Assembly (NCBI GenBank): GCA_019423025.1
Contig: JAHZCD010000009.1
Location: 65,099 to 86,266 of the forward strand
Origin: Haemophilus sp.
GTDB taxonomy: Bacteria; Pseudomonadota; Gammaproteobacteria; Enterobacterales; Pasteurellaceae
Length of the DNA: 21,168 nucleotides
Direction of reading: 5' to 3'
Both the position numbers and the translations under genes were made by a program. Position 1 is the first letter of the stretch, and each line of letters begins with the position of its first letter. The notes below the pieces were generated by a model that worked only from the letters and a program-made list of their open reading frames with translations, did not search any database and had not been told where the DNA came from. Below, piece after piece: positions 7,541 through 14,861 of the stretch.

Positions 7541-7692
7541 TCTTTTTCCTTGAAATTTGGTAAAAACAAAACCACGACAAAGTCTTGCAACCTTGCCGCA
7601 GTCAATGAAAAATAAAAAATGATTTACTCTATTGAGTTCGGAGCTTATTATTATTCGTCTTGAGAAAAATAGCAACCATAACAGAACTAAAA

Positions 7693-9132
7693 ATGACTAA
7701 AAAATCTTCTATTTCGACCGCACTTAAAGCGGCATTTATTACACTCGGCTTTTCTTTTTCCTCTATGGCTGAAGTTAATGTGGCTTCTATCACCCAATAC
7801 CTACCGGAAGGTGCTTCTGCCAGTATCATTGCCAAAAACCTCAATAAAGATCAAATTATCGCGGATTACAATGGCTCAACCTTTATGTTGCCAGCCAGTA
7901 CGCAAAAAGTTTTCACAGCCGTCGCGGCCAAATTAGTATTAGGTGATGCTTTCCAATTTGAAACCTCACTTTTAAGTAACGGAAAAATTCAGAATAATGT
8001 TTTAGAAGGCGATCTTGTGGTGCAATTTACCGGCGATCCCGATCTGACCAGCGGACAACTTTATAGCCTATTAGCCAATTTAAAAAACCAAGGCATTCAG
8101 AAAATCAATGGTGACCTTATTTTAGATACCTCTGTATTTGCGAGCCATGATCGTGGGTTAGGTTGGATTTGGAACGATCTTACAATGTGCTTTAACTCCC
8201 CTCCTGCTGCAGCAAATATCGATAATAACTGTTTTTATGCCGAGCTAGATGCAAATCAACCTGTGGGTGAAACCGTCAAAATTAACGTTCCCGCTCAATT
8301 CCCTATTCAAGTTTTCGGGCAAGTTCATATTGTTGATCAGCAAGAAGCGGGTTATTGCCAGTTAGACGTCGTTGTTCACGACAATAATCGCTATCAAGTA
8401 AAAGGCTGTATTGCACGCCAAACTAAACCATTTGGGCTTAGCTTCGCCGTGCAAGATCCAGATGCCTATGCGGCTGCCATTATTCAACGTCAATTAAAAC
8501 GTCTTGGGATTGAATTTACCGGTCAGGTAAAACAACCTCAAAAACCACAGCAAGGACAAAAACTCGCTCAGCATTTATCTAAACCGCTGCCTGAGCTATT
8601 GAAAAAAATGATGAAAAAATCGGATAACCAAATTGCCGATGCCTTATTTAGAGCGGTAGCCTACAACTACTATAAACGCCCTGCTTCATTCCAATTAGGC
8701 ACATTAGCGGTGAAATCCGTATTGCAAAAACAAGGCATTAAATTTGGTAACAGCATCTTAGCAGATGGTTCGGGGCTTTCTCGTCATAATTTGGTTGCAC
8801 CGAAAACCATGCTTTCCGTCTTGGAATACATCGCCAAAAACGAAGATAAATTACACTTAATGGAAACTTTCCCAATTGCAGGTGTGGATGGCACAATCAG
8901 TGGGCGTGGTAGCTTAATTAATCCACCACTGGTAAAAAACGTCATCGCTAAAACTGGCTCATTAAAAGGTGTCTATAACCTTGCCGGTTTTATGACCAAT
9001 GCACGAGGTGAAAAAGTGGCTTTCGTTCAATTTATCAATGGCTACTCAACCGGTGATTTAGAAAGTAAAACAAAGCGTGCTCCACTTGTGCAATTTGAGA
9101 GTGCACTTTATAACGATCTTTATAAAGATTAA
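7693..9132 (+). CDS. dacB: D-alanyl-D-alanine carboxypeptidase/endopeptidase DacB (PBP4)
   Basis: Periplasmic class C penicillin-binding protein that trims pentapeptides and cuts cross-links in peptidoglycan. The 479 residues from ATG 7693 match the family (peptidase S13). A signal peptide with Lys-rich start and hydrophobic core ends at SSMA, predicting cleavage after Ala26. The three active-site motifs are present: SxxK as S69-T-Q-K72 in LPASTQKVFTA, SxN as S310-D-N312, and KTG at 420-422. The insert between the first two motifs typical of PBP4 is present. The SD is weak; a TTG at 7660 would add 11 residues before the signal peptide and is less likely. Codons 9-11 are an uptake core. Confidence 0.96.
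   Translation: MTKKSSISTALKAAFITLGFSFSSMAEVNVASITQYLPEGASASIIAKNLNKDQIIADYNGSTFMLPASTQKVFTAVAAKLVLGDAFQFETSLLSNGKIQNNVLEGDLVVQFTGDPDLTSGQLYSLLANLKNQGIQKINGDLILDTSVFASHDRGLGWIWNDLTMCFNSPPAAANIDNNCFYAELDANQPVGETVKINVPAQFPIQVFGQVHIVDQQEAGYCQLDVVVHDNNRYQVKGCIARQTKPFGLSFAVQDPDAYAAAIIQRQLKRLGIEFTGQVKQPQKPQQGQKLAQHLSKPLPELLKKMMKKSDNQIADALFRAVAYNYYKRPASFQLGTLAVKSVLQKQGIKFGNSILADGSGLSRHNLVAPKTMLSVLEYIAKNEDKLHLMETFPIAGVDGTISGRGSLINPPLVKNVIAKTGSLKGVYNLAGFMTNARGEKVAFVQFINGYSTGDLESKTKRAPLVQFESALYNDLYKD
7717..7725 (-). repeat. DNA uptake sequence core (dacB signal peptide)
   Basis: The plus strand reads ACCGCACTT, encoding Thr9-Ala10-Leu11 in the hydrophobic core of the DacB signal peptide. The same reading occurs at codons 10-12 of the lipoprotein gene at 17818-18360. 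Confidence 0.9.
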
Positions 9133-9141
9133 AACGCATAT

Positions 9142-9183
9142 AAAAATGACCGCACTTTGAATATATCAAATACGGTCATTTTT
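9142..9183 (+). terminator. Uptake-sequence hairpin terminator downstream of dacB
   Basis: AAAAATGACCG (9142-9152) pairs perfectly with CGGTCATTTTT (9173-9183). The left arm continues into an exact uptake core on the minus strand (9149-9157); the right arm is a degraded copy (AAATACGGT). Located 9 nt after the dacB stop and ending in T residues, it should terminate dacB. Confidence 0.75.
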
Positions 9184-9203
9184 CTTTCTATTTAATCAAA
9201 AAT

Positions 9204-9240
9204 AAAAAGCACTAAATCCTCATTGAATTAGTGCTTTTTT
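9204..9240 (-). terminator. Bidirectional terminator between dacB and purF
   Basis: AAAAAGCACTAA (9204-9215) and TTAGTGCTTTTT (9228-9239) form a perfect 12-bp stem with a 12-nt loop and A/T tails on both sides. It starts 17 nt past the purF stop and can end both purF (minus) and any dacB read-through (plus). Confidence 0.9.
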
Positions 9241-9256
9241 ACGCTCTTAAATGCAC

Positions 9257-10774
9257 TTAACCTTCATTATGGATTTCAAGGTTGCTTGCATCTTTTTCTC
9301 GTTTTTTCTTTGCCGAATCACTCCGTTGAGAAGCAATGCTATCAAGGTATTCTGGTGTGATATCGCCCGTAATATATTCGCCAGTAAAGACTGAACAATC
9401 AAAGCCTTGAATGGCTGGGTTTTCTTGACGCACTGATTCAGTTAGCGCCTCAAGATCTTGGAAAATTAATTTATCTACGCCAATCAATTTCGCAATTTCG
9501 TCAACATTACGACCATAGGCAATAAGTTCTTGTTTTGTTGGCATATCAATACCGTATACATTCGGATAACGAATTTCTGGTGCTGCGGATGCAAAGTAAA
9601 TTTTCTTCGCACCTGCTGCTCTAGCCATACTCACGATTTGTTCGGATGTTGTACCACGAACAATAGAATCATCGACTAATAACACATTTTTGTCTTTAAA
9701 TTCTGCTTTAATCGTATTGAGCTTGCGACGGACTGAACTAATACGTTGTGCTTGACCAGGCATGATAAATGTACGGCCAACATAGCGGTTTTTCACAAAG
9801 CCTTGACGATAAGGTTTGCCTAAGATTTTCGCAATCTGTAACGCAATATCTGTTGAAGTTTCAGGTACAGGAATCACCACATCAATATTGCCTGCTTCCT
9901 CAACCCATTCTTTTGCAATTTTTTTACCTAAATGCTCGCCCATGTGAACACGTGCGGCATAGACAGACACACCGTCTATTGTTGAATCAGGACGAGCAAA
10001 ATAGACATACTCAAAAATACACGGATTTAAGACCGCACTTTCTGCACACTGCTCTGCATAAAGCTGGCCATCAAAGGTTACATAAATCGCTTCGCCTGGT
10101 GCAACATCACGTACCAATTCAAAACCTGCGACGTCTAATGCCACACTTTCAGAAGCAAACATATATTCAATTGAACCGTTTTCTTCTCGTTTACCTAACA
10201 CGAGTGGACGAATACCAAACGGATCGCGAAATGCCACCATACCATGTCCAATAATCATCGCTAAGCATGCATAAGCACCACGGATATCTTTATGTGTTGC
10301 ACGAATTGCATCAAAAATGTCTTGTGGATCGAGATGGTATTTATTCACTCTATCCAAATGGTTGGCAAGGATATTGAGAAGTAGTTCTGAATCCGAATTG
10401 GTATTTATATGACGACGCGCTTCTTTAAATAATTTATCTTTTAATTCGGCTGAGTTGGTTAAGTTGCCATTGTGAACAAGGCTTAAACCATAAGGTGAGT
10501 TGACATAGAAAGGCTGCGCTTCAGATACACTTGAACTGCCTGCAGTAGGATAACGTACATGTCCGAGTCCTGCATTGCCTTGTAAACGTAACATATGTTC
10601 TTGTCTGAAGACATCGCTTACAAGACCATTAGCCTTACGCAAACGAAAGCGGTTTTCATCATCGACCGTGACAATCCCCGCCGCATCTTGACCTCGATGC
10701 TGTAATAACGTTAATGCTGCATAAATGGATTCATTAACCGGATTTTGGCTAACGATACCGACAATTCCACACAT
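9257..10774 (-). CDS. purF: Amidophosphoribosyltransferase PurF
   Basis: First committed step of purine synthesis: PRPP plus glutamine gives 5-phosphoribosylamine. The 505 residues match the E. coli enzyme. The start MCGIVGIV leaves Cys2 as the N-terminal glutaminase nucleophile with no propeptide, as in the non-iron-sulfur enterobacterial type. The glutamine amidotransferase domain (about 1-235) is followed by the phosphoribosyltransferase domain with PRPP loop VLLVDDSIVRGTTS (about 362-375). The charged tail (SAKKKREKD) is unremarkable. It begins 14 nt after cvpA and is clearly its operon partner. Regulation by PurR is expected from the operator upstream of cvpA. Confidence 0.98.
   Translation of the reverse strand: MCGIVGIVSQNPVNESIYAALTLLQHRGQDAAGIVTVDDENRFRLRKANGLVSDVFRQEHMLRLQGNAGLGHVRYPTAGSSSVSEAQPFYVNSPYGLSLVHNGNLTNSAELKDKLFKEARRHINTNSDSELLLNILANHLDRVNKYHLDPQDIFDAIRATHKDIRGAYACLAMIIGHGMVAFRDPFGIRPLVLGKREENGSIEYMFASESVALDVAGFELVRDVAPGEAIYVTFDGQLYAEQCAESAVLNPCIFEYVYFARPDSTIDGVSVYAARVHMGEHLGKKIAKEWVEEAGNIDVVIPVPETSTDIALQIAKILGKPYRQGFVKNRYVGRTFIMPGQAQRISSVRRKLNTIKAEFKDKNVLLVDDSIVRGTTSEQIVSMARAAGAKKIYFASAAPEIRYPNVYGIDMPTKQELIAYGRNVDEIAKLIGVDKLIFQDLEALTESVRQENPAIQGFDCSVFTGEYITGDITPEYLDSIASQRSDSAKKKREKDASNLEIHNEG
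10032..10040 (-). repeat. DNA uptake sequence core (in purF)
   Basis: Exact AAGTGCGGT on the minus strand, read as Ser-Ala-Val in PurF. Confidence 0.9.
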
Positions 10775-10788
10775 ACTGATTGACTACC

Positions 10789-11280
10789 TTATTGTTTAAA
10801 AGTTGAGTTTAAAAAACTAGAACTTGCTTGTAGTTGTTGGAAGAACCATTCAATAATGAAGCCGAAATGAGGAATTAATTTTGATTCTTTCCACCACTCG
10901 GTTTGTTCAAAGTTTGTGAAGGTATCCAAGAAGAATAAGATCGCGGCAACGATTAATGCACCACGAATTAAACCAAATGCCGCGCCGAGAACACGATCTG
11001 TTCCGGTAAGTCCTGTTTTATCCACTAATTGGCTAATCACATAATTAACAATGCCACCTACGATTAAGGTTAAAACAAATAAAATACCGATTGCCGTACC
11101 GTTACGCACGTAGTCAGATTCGATTTGAGTAAGATAAGTGGCGAGATAAGGATAAAATTGGCTAGCGACAATAAATGCAACGACCCAGCTTGCAAGGGAC
11201 ATCACCTCTCGCACAAATCCACGCAATAAACTCACGATAATCGAAAATGCGATGATGCCAATGATAATATAATCGATCAT
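10789..11280 (-). CDS. cvpA: CvpA family membrane protein
   Basis: Inner-membrane protein named for colicin V production in E. coli; it is also linked to envelope stress tolerance, with unknown molecular role. The 163 residues (E. coli 162) contain about four hydrophobic helices (roughly 2-19, 26-45, 60-82, 97-117) and the conserved loop LLRGFVREVMSL near 18-29. I choose ATG 11280, with GAGAG 8 nt upstream, over a TTG five codons earlier that overlaps the SD. First gene of cvpA-purF, transcribed from a promoter overlapping a PurR box. Confidence 0.94.
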   Translation of the reverse strand: MIDYIIIGIIAFSIIVSLLRGFVREVMSLASWVVAFIVASQFYPYLATYLTQIESDYVRNGTAIGILFVLTLIVGGIVNYVISQLVDKTGLTGTDRVLGAAFGLIRGALIVAAILFFLDTFTNFEQTEWWKESKLIPHFGFIIEWFFQQLQASSSFLNSTFKQ

Positions 11281-11295
11281 TAAATAGTCTCTCAA

Positions 11296-11319
11296 TTAAA
11301 AAGGGTCGCCATTGCGACC
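11296..11319 (-). terminator. Hairpin with T-run between yfbV and cvpA
   Basis: On the minus strand GGTCGC, AATG, GCGACC and then CTTTTT form a compact 6-bp GC-rich stem with T-run. It is 65 nt past the yfbV stop and so may be the yfbV terminator. It also lies just downstream of the predicted cvpA -10, at the start of the cvpA leader. An overlapping alternative stem, ATTGC-GGTC-GCAAT, uses some of the same bases. Confidence 0.65.
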
Positions 11320-11324
11320 GCAAT

Positions 11325-11330
11325 ATTTTA
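11325..11330 (-). promoter_or_regulatory. Candidate -10 box of the cvpA-purF promoter
   Basis: TAAAAT on the minus strand. A 17-bp spacer would put the -35 (TTTTCC, poor match) at 11348-11353, inside the PurR operator, the arrangement expected for repression by occlusion. Predicted start of transcription is near 11318. Confidence 0.45.
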
Positions 11331-11346
11331 CATAAAAAAACACAAA

Positions 11347-11362
11347 AGGAAAACGTTTGCGT
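11347..11362 (-). promoter_or_regulatory. PurR operator of cvpA-purF
   Basis: The minus strand reads ACGCAAACGTTTTCCT, matching the E. coli PurR palindrome ACGCAAACGTTTGCGT in the whole left half and centre. In E. coli PurR with hypoxanthine or guanine represses cvpA-purF through a nearly identical site in the same place, so purine repression here is a strong inference. Confidence 0.9.
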
Positions 11363-11384
11363 CAATTAAATTTGAAGCAATTTG

Positions 11385-11831
11385 CTAGATTTCTTGCCAA
11401 AATGCTTTATCTAATTTTTGCTGTGCCTTTTGTAGTACTTCTGCTAAGTGCTGATATGTCGGTTTATCTTGCACGGTTGGCAAACTTTCATGTTGTTTTC
11501 TTAAACGTTCACTAATCTCATAAAACCACTGAGAACTTTGCGGTTCTAACGGTGATTTTGCACGTTTCCCCAACCAATATAAGCCTTGTAATGGCATCAC
11601 TAACGCACAAAGTGCAGTCAAAATAGCAATCGCTAATGCAGTAAGATCTGTCTTGGCATAAAGCTGTTGCCAAACCACCGAAAATACCGCCATAAAAGGC
11701 ATGAACTTTTGTGCAAATTTCGTGGCTTTAATAATGCGATTTTCGGGAAAAATAATGCCGAGTTTCGCTTCTAATGGCCACGTTTGCAAATATATTTGCC
11801 CACGTTTTAAGGTTGAAAAAAATGATGACAT
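11385..11831 (-). CDS. yfbV: UPF0208 membrane protein YfbV
   Basis: A 148-residue inner-membrane protein. In E. coli YfbV works with MatP in limiting the Ter macrodomain; the mechanism is unclear. The family N-terminus is recognisable (MSSFFSTLKRGQIYLQTWP), with two hydrophobic helices at about 43-60 and 64-89 and a basic cytoplasmic tail. An SD (AGGAT) lies 6 nt before the ATG. It is divergent from ackA, the same pairing as in E. coli. Confidence 0.93.
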   Translation of the reverse strand: MSSFFSTLKRGQIYLQTWPLEAKLGIIFPENRIIKATKFAQKFMPFMAVFSVVWQQLYAKTDLTALAIAILTALCALVMPLQGLYWLGKRAKSPLEPQSSQWFYEISERLRKQHESLPTVQDKPTYQHLAEVLQKAQQKLDKAFWQEI

Positions 11832-11850
11832 AAAAACATCCTAGAAAATA

Positions 11851-11859
11851 ACCGCACTT
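11851..11859 (-). repeat. DNA uptake sequence core (yfbV-ackA spacer)
   Basis: Exact AAGTGCGGT on the minus strand, about 20 nt upstream of yfbV. It is a single copy with no paired partner nearby, so it is not part of a terminator hairpin. Confidence 0.9.
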
Positions 11860-11904
11860 ATAATACTCTAGTTTAGGTTTAATTGTCATCCTTAACTAGA
11901 AACT

Positions 11905-11919
11905 GTTGAAATTTTCAAC
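11905..11919. promoter_or_regulatory. Palindrome in the yfbV-ackA divergent spacer
   Basis: GTTGAAA, T, TTTCAAC is a perfect 7-bp inverted repeat with a single central base. It sits mid-way in the 221-bp spacer (11832-12052). It resembles an operator, but the half-site spacing does not fit FNR (TTGAT-N4-ATCAA). Regulator unknown. Confidence 0.3.
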
Positions 11920-11966
11920 TTTTCTAATAAAAGATCGTATTTTTCCCCTCCAGTTAATTTATTTTA

Positions 11967-11984
11967 TACGCCAAAAGGTGTATT
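11967..11984 (+). promoter_or_regulatory. Small hairpin in the ackA upstream region
   Basis: ATACGCC, AAAA, GGTGTAT forms a 7-bp stem with one G-U pair, 69 nt upstream of the ackA ATG. It could be a leader hairpin or a binding site. No convincing sigma-70 promoter is resolved in this spacer. Confidence 0.25.
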
Positions 11985-12052
11985 CTATGCAAGATTTGTA
12001 GTCTGTTCTTTTGAATGGATTTTTATTAACCTCAATCAAAAATAGGGTTCCT

Positions 12053-13258
12053 ATGTCAAAACTTGTTCTCATCCTTAACTGTGGTAGTTCTTCATTAAAA
12101 TTTGCAATCCTTGATCCTGCAACAGGTGAAGAAAAATTATCAGGCTTAGCAGAAGCATTTTATCTTCCTGAAGCTCGTATCAAATGGAAACTTAACGGTG
12201 AAAAAGGTAGCGCAGATTTAGGTGCTGGTGCAGCGCACACAGAAGCGCTTAACTTCATCGCGTCAAACATTATGACTGATGAGCTTAAAAACTCTATCAC
12301 CTCGATTGGTCACCGTATCGTTCACGGTGGTGAGAAATACACCCAATCTGTTGTTGTAACAGATGAAGTGGTTAAAGGTATTGAAGATGCAGCACAATTT
12401 GCTCCACTTCACAACCCTGCTCACTTAATCGGTATCCGTGAAGCATTCAAAACATTCCCACACTTAAAAGATAAGAACGTTGTCGTATTTGATACAGCAT
12501 TCCACCAAACTATGCCGGAAGAAGCATACTTATATGCGCTTCCATACTCACTTTACAAAGAACACGGCGTACGTCGCTACGGTGCACACGGTACCAGTCA
12601 CTACTTCGTTTCTCGCGAAGTCGCTGAATACGTAGGCAAACCAGCAGACCAAGTAAACGCAATTATCTGTCACTTAGGTAACGGAGGTTCTGTTTCTGTG
12701 GTTCGTCATGGTAAATGTATCGATACGTCTATGGGTTTAACCCCGTTAGAAGGTTTAGTCATGGGTACACGTTGTGGTGACATCGACCCTGCGATCGTTT
12801 TCTACCTATACAAAAACTTAGGCATGTCAATGGATCAAATCGAAGAGACTTTAGTGAAAAAATCAGGTCTTTTAGGTTTAACTGAAGTAACAAGTGACTG
12901 CCGTTATGCAGAAGATAACTACGACGATGCATCTAAACCAGAAGCAAAACGTGCATTAGATGTTTACAGCTACCGTTTAGCGAAATACATCGGTGCATAT
13001 ATGGCTGTTTTAGGTGATGATCACTTAGATGCCATCGCATTTACGGGTGGTATTGGTGAAAACTCTGCTCACGTTCGTGAATTAGCGTTAGGCCACTTAA
13101 AATTATTCGGCATCAAATTAGACCAAGAACGTAACCTTGCTGCTCGTTTTGGTAAATCAGGCGTAATCACTGCTGATGACTCTGCATTCAAAGCGATCGT
13201 TCTTCCAACTAACGAAGAATTAGTAATTGCACAAGATACAGCACGTTTAGCGGGCTAA
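12053..13258 (+). CDS. ackA: Acetate kinase AckA
   Basis: Interconverts acetyl phosphate plus ADP and acetate plus ATP, the final step of acetate overflow. The 401 residues from ATG 12053 match the family (E. coli 400). ASKHA-fold signatures are seen: LVLILNCGSSSLK with Asn9, HRIVHGGE with the substrate-binding Arg near residue 91, VFDTAFHQTMP with catalytic Asp near 150, GAHGTSHYFV, the Arg in MGTRCGDIDPA, and ELVIAQDTARLA at the end with its Glu. SD AGGG 5 nt upstream; an in-frame upstream extension to 12011 has no support. Codon use is strongly biased to preferred codons, which suggests high expression. pta follows, but a strong terminator lies between them. Confidence 0.98.
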   Translation: MSKLVLILNCGSSSLKFAILDPATGEEKLSGLAEAFYLPEARIKWKLNGEKGSADLGAGAAHTEALNFIASNIMTDELKNSITSIGHRIVHGGEKYTQSVVVTDEVVKGIEDAAQFAPLHNPAHLIGIREAFKTFPHLKDKNVVVFDTAFHQTMPEEAYLYALPYSLYKEHGVRRYGAHGTSHYFVSREVAEYVGKPADQVNAIICHLGNGGSVSVVRHGKCIDTSMGLTPLEGLVMGTRCGDIDPAIVFYLYKNLGMSMDQIEETLVKKSGLLGLTEVTSDCRYAEDNYDDASKPEAKRALDVYSYRLAKYIGAYMAVLGDDHLDAIAFTGGIGENSAHVRELALGHLKLFGIKLDQERNLAARFGKSGVITADDSAFKAIVLPTNEELVIAQDTARLAG

Positions 13259-13271
13259 TCAACTTCCTTCA

Positions 13272-13299
13272 AACCTGCTGAGAAATCAGCAGGTTTTTT
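13272..13299 (+). terminator. Strong intrinsic terminator between ackA and pta
   Basis: AACCTGCTGA, GAAA tetraloop, TCAGCAGGTT: a perfect 10-bp stem followed by TTTTTT, 13 nt past the ackA stop. By sequence it is a full terminator, although the next gene pta is its partner and starts only 23 nt after it. Confidence 0.9.
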
Positions 13300-13322
13300 C
13301 ATTCATTAAAAGGTATATCAAA

Positions 13323-14774
13323 ATGACTAAAGCAGTTATTCTTATTCCAACTAGCGCTGAAGCAAATTTAGCAGCAGCACTAGACGCAGCTAAAACAACA
13401 GGCGCTGTCGTATTCAATGCAGTAGAAGATGTAAAAGCCGCTCAAGCATTAATCGCAAATAATCAAAAAGACGTGTTATTAGAAAAAATCGTTGCTGATT
13501 TCCAAGCATTAAATTCAAATTTAGTGGTTGTTAAAGGTGTTCAACCTTCAGCTCAAGCGCCTTTTGCAAATAGCTTAAACTTTGCGATTGCGCAAACCTT
13601 AGATGCACAAATTATCTTAGTGGCAAACAATGAAGAAGGCACATTAGTAGAAGCCGTTGCTTCAGAATTTGGTGGCGTGAATAACACTGACATCTTAGGT
13701 GTATTTGGTGCACAAGCAGGCAAAATTAAAGCTTTAGATGCACAAGCATTAGCTGCGGCAATCGCGGCACCACTTGCTCGTGAAGCACGTATTTCTCCAG
13801 CAGCATTCCGTTTTAAATTAACTGATTTAGCACGCAAAGCAGGCAAAACCATCGTATTACCAGAAGGTGATGAACCTCGTACCGTTAAAGCGGCGGCAAT
13901 CTGTGCAGAACGTGGTATCGCAAAATCAGTATTATTAGCAGATCCTGAATCTGTGAAAAAAGTTGCGGCAGAACAAGGCGTGACTTTAGGTGCTGACGTA
14001 ACAATCATCAATCCAGCTGACGTACGTGAAAACTACGTTGCTCGTTTAGTTGAATTACGTAAATCTAAAGGTTTAACTGAAGAACAAGCTCGTGCACAAT
14101 TAGAAGACACCGTTGTATTAGGTACCATGATGTTAGAAGCGGGTGAAGTAGATGGTTTAGTCTCTGGTGCCGTTCACACCACTGCAAATACCATTCGTCC
14201 ACCGATGCAAATCATCAAAACCGCACCAGGTAGCTCAATTATCTCATCTGTATTCTTCATGTTATTACCAGACCAAGTATTAGTGTATGGTGACTGTGCA
14301 GTAAACCCAGAACCAACTGCTGAGCAACTGGCTGAAATCGCAATCCAATCCGCTGAATCGGCAAAAGCATTTGGTTTAAATCCGAAAGTGGCAATGCTTT
14401 CTTACTCAACCGGTACTTCTGGTTCAGGTCAATCTGTAGAGAAAGTGAAAGAAGCTACCCGTATTGCACAAGAAAAACGTCCTGACTTATTAATCGATGG
14501 TCCATTACAATACGATGCAGCGGTGATGAAAGATGTGGCGGCGTCTAAAGCACCAAATTCTAAAGTAGCAGGCCAAGCAAACGTATTTGTATTCCCTGAT
14601 ATCAACGCAGGTAATATCGGCTATAAAGCAGTTCAACGTTCTGCTGATTTAGTCGCTGTAGGCCCAATGCTTCAAGGTATGCGTAAACCGGTTAATGACT
14701 TATCTCGTGGTGCATTAGTAGATGATATCATCTACACCATCGCATTAACTGCAATCCAAGCAACTCAAGCTTAA
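13323..14774 (+). CDS. pta: Phosphate acetyltransferase Pta, shortened form
   Basis: Makes acetyl phosphate from acetyl-CoA, feeding AckA. Residues about 158-483 form a complete PTA_PTB catalytic domain (ISPAAFRFKLTDLARKAGK, VLPEGDEPRTVKAAAICAER, GAVHTTANTIRPP, MLSYSTGTSGSGQSVEK, IDGPLQYDAA, GPMLQGMRKPVNDLSRGA). The length is the oddity: 483 residues against 714 in E. coli and about 710 expected for this type. Residues 1-157 are a reduced remnant of the N-terminal BioD-like domain: NNQKDVLLEKIVA and FANSLNFAIAQTLDAQII are recognisable, but the P-loop is replaced by LIPTSAEANLAAAL and the whole DRTGG-type middle domain (about 200 residues) is missing. The frame is open without stops, so this is not a sequencing break. 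An AGG is the only SD, 9 nt upstream. Confidence 0.95.
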   Translation: MTKAVILIPTSAEANLAAALDAAKTTGAVVFNAVEDVKAAQALIANNQKDVLLEKIVADFQALNSNLVVVKGVQPSAQAPFANSLNFAIAQTLDAQIILVANNEEGTLVEAVASEFGGVNNTDILGVFGAQAGKIKALDAQALAAAIAAPLAREARISPAAFRFKLTDLARKAGKTIVLPEGDEPRTVKAAAICAERGIAKSVLLADPESVKKVAAEQGVTLGADVTIINPADVRENYVARLVELRKSKGLTEEQARAQLEDTVVLGTMMLEAGEVDGLVSGAVHTTANTIRPPMQIIKTAPGSSIISSVFFMLLPDQVLVYGDCAVNPEPTAEQLAEIAIQSAESAKAFGLNPKVAMLSYSTGTSGSGQSVEKVKEATRIAQEKRPDLLIDGPLQYDAAVMKDVAASKAPNSKVAGQANVFVFPDINAGNIGYKAVQRSADLVAVGPMLQGMRKPVNDLSRGALVDDIIYTIALTAIQATQA

Positions 14775-14802
14775 TTAAAGCCATTGTCGTAAAACACTAA
14801 AG

Positions 14803-14844
14803 AAAATAACCGCACTTTTGATGATTCAAAGTGCGGTTATTTTT
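14803..14844. terminator. Bidirectional terminator made of two inverted uptake sequences (pta/rnd)
   Basis: AAAATAACCGCACTTT (14803-14818) and AAAGTGCGGTTATTTT (14828-14843) pair perfectly over 16 bp around a 9-nt loop, with T-runs on both strands. Each arm contains an exact uptake core (14809-14817 minus, 14829-14837 plus). It sits between the convergent ends of pta and rnd and should stop both. Confidence 0.95.
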
Positions 14845-14861
14845 AGGATTATTTTTAATGG

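Noticed and set aside
7541..7675. N-terminal extension of GreA by 45 residues.
   Set aside because: The extension lacks an SD and any GreA character. The ATG at 7540 has a strong SD and gives the exact family length.
10789..11295. TTG start for cvpA at 11295.
   Set aside because: The TTG overlaps the SD (GAGAG) of the ATG at 11280, which gives the family N-terminus MIDYIIIG.
11905..11919. FNR binding site upstream of ackA.
   Set aside because: The half-sites TTGA and TCAA are separated by 5 bases instead of 6, so it does not fit the FNR consensus.
13553..14011. A 152-codon minus-strand open frame inside pta.
   Set aside because: It is antisense to a well-conserved catalytic gene with strong codon bias, and has no SD or family resemblance.
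13323..14774. pta as a frameshifted or truncated pseudogene.
   Set aside because: The frame is open from start to the family's natural C-terminus, the catalytic domain is intact, and the N-terminal remnant still aligns with the family. The deletions are in frame and at more than one place.
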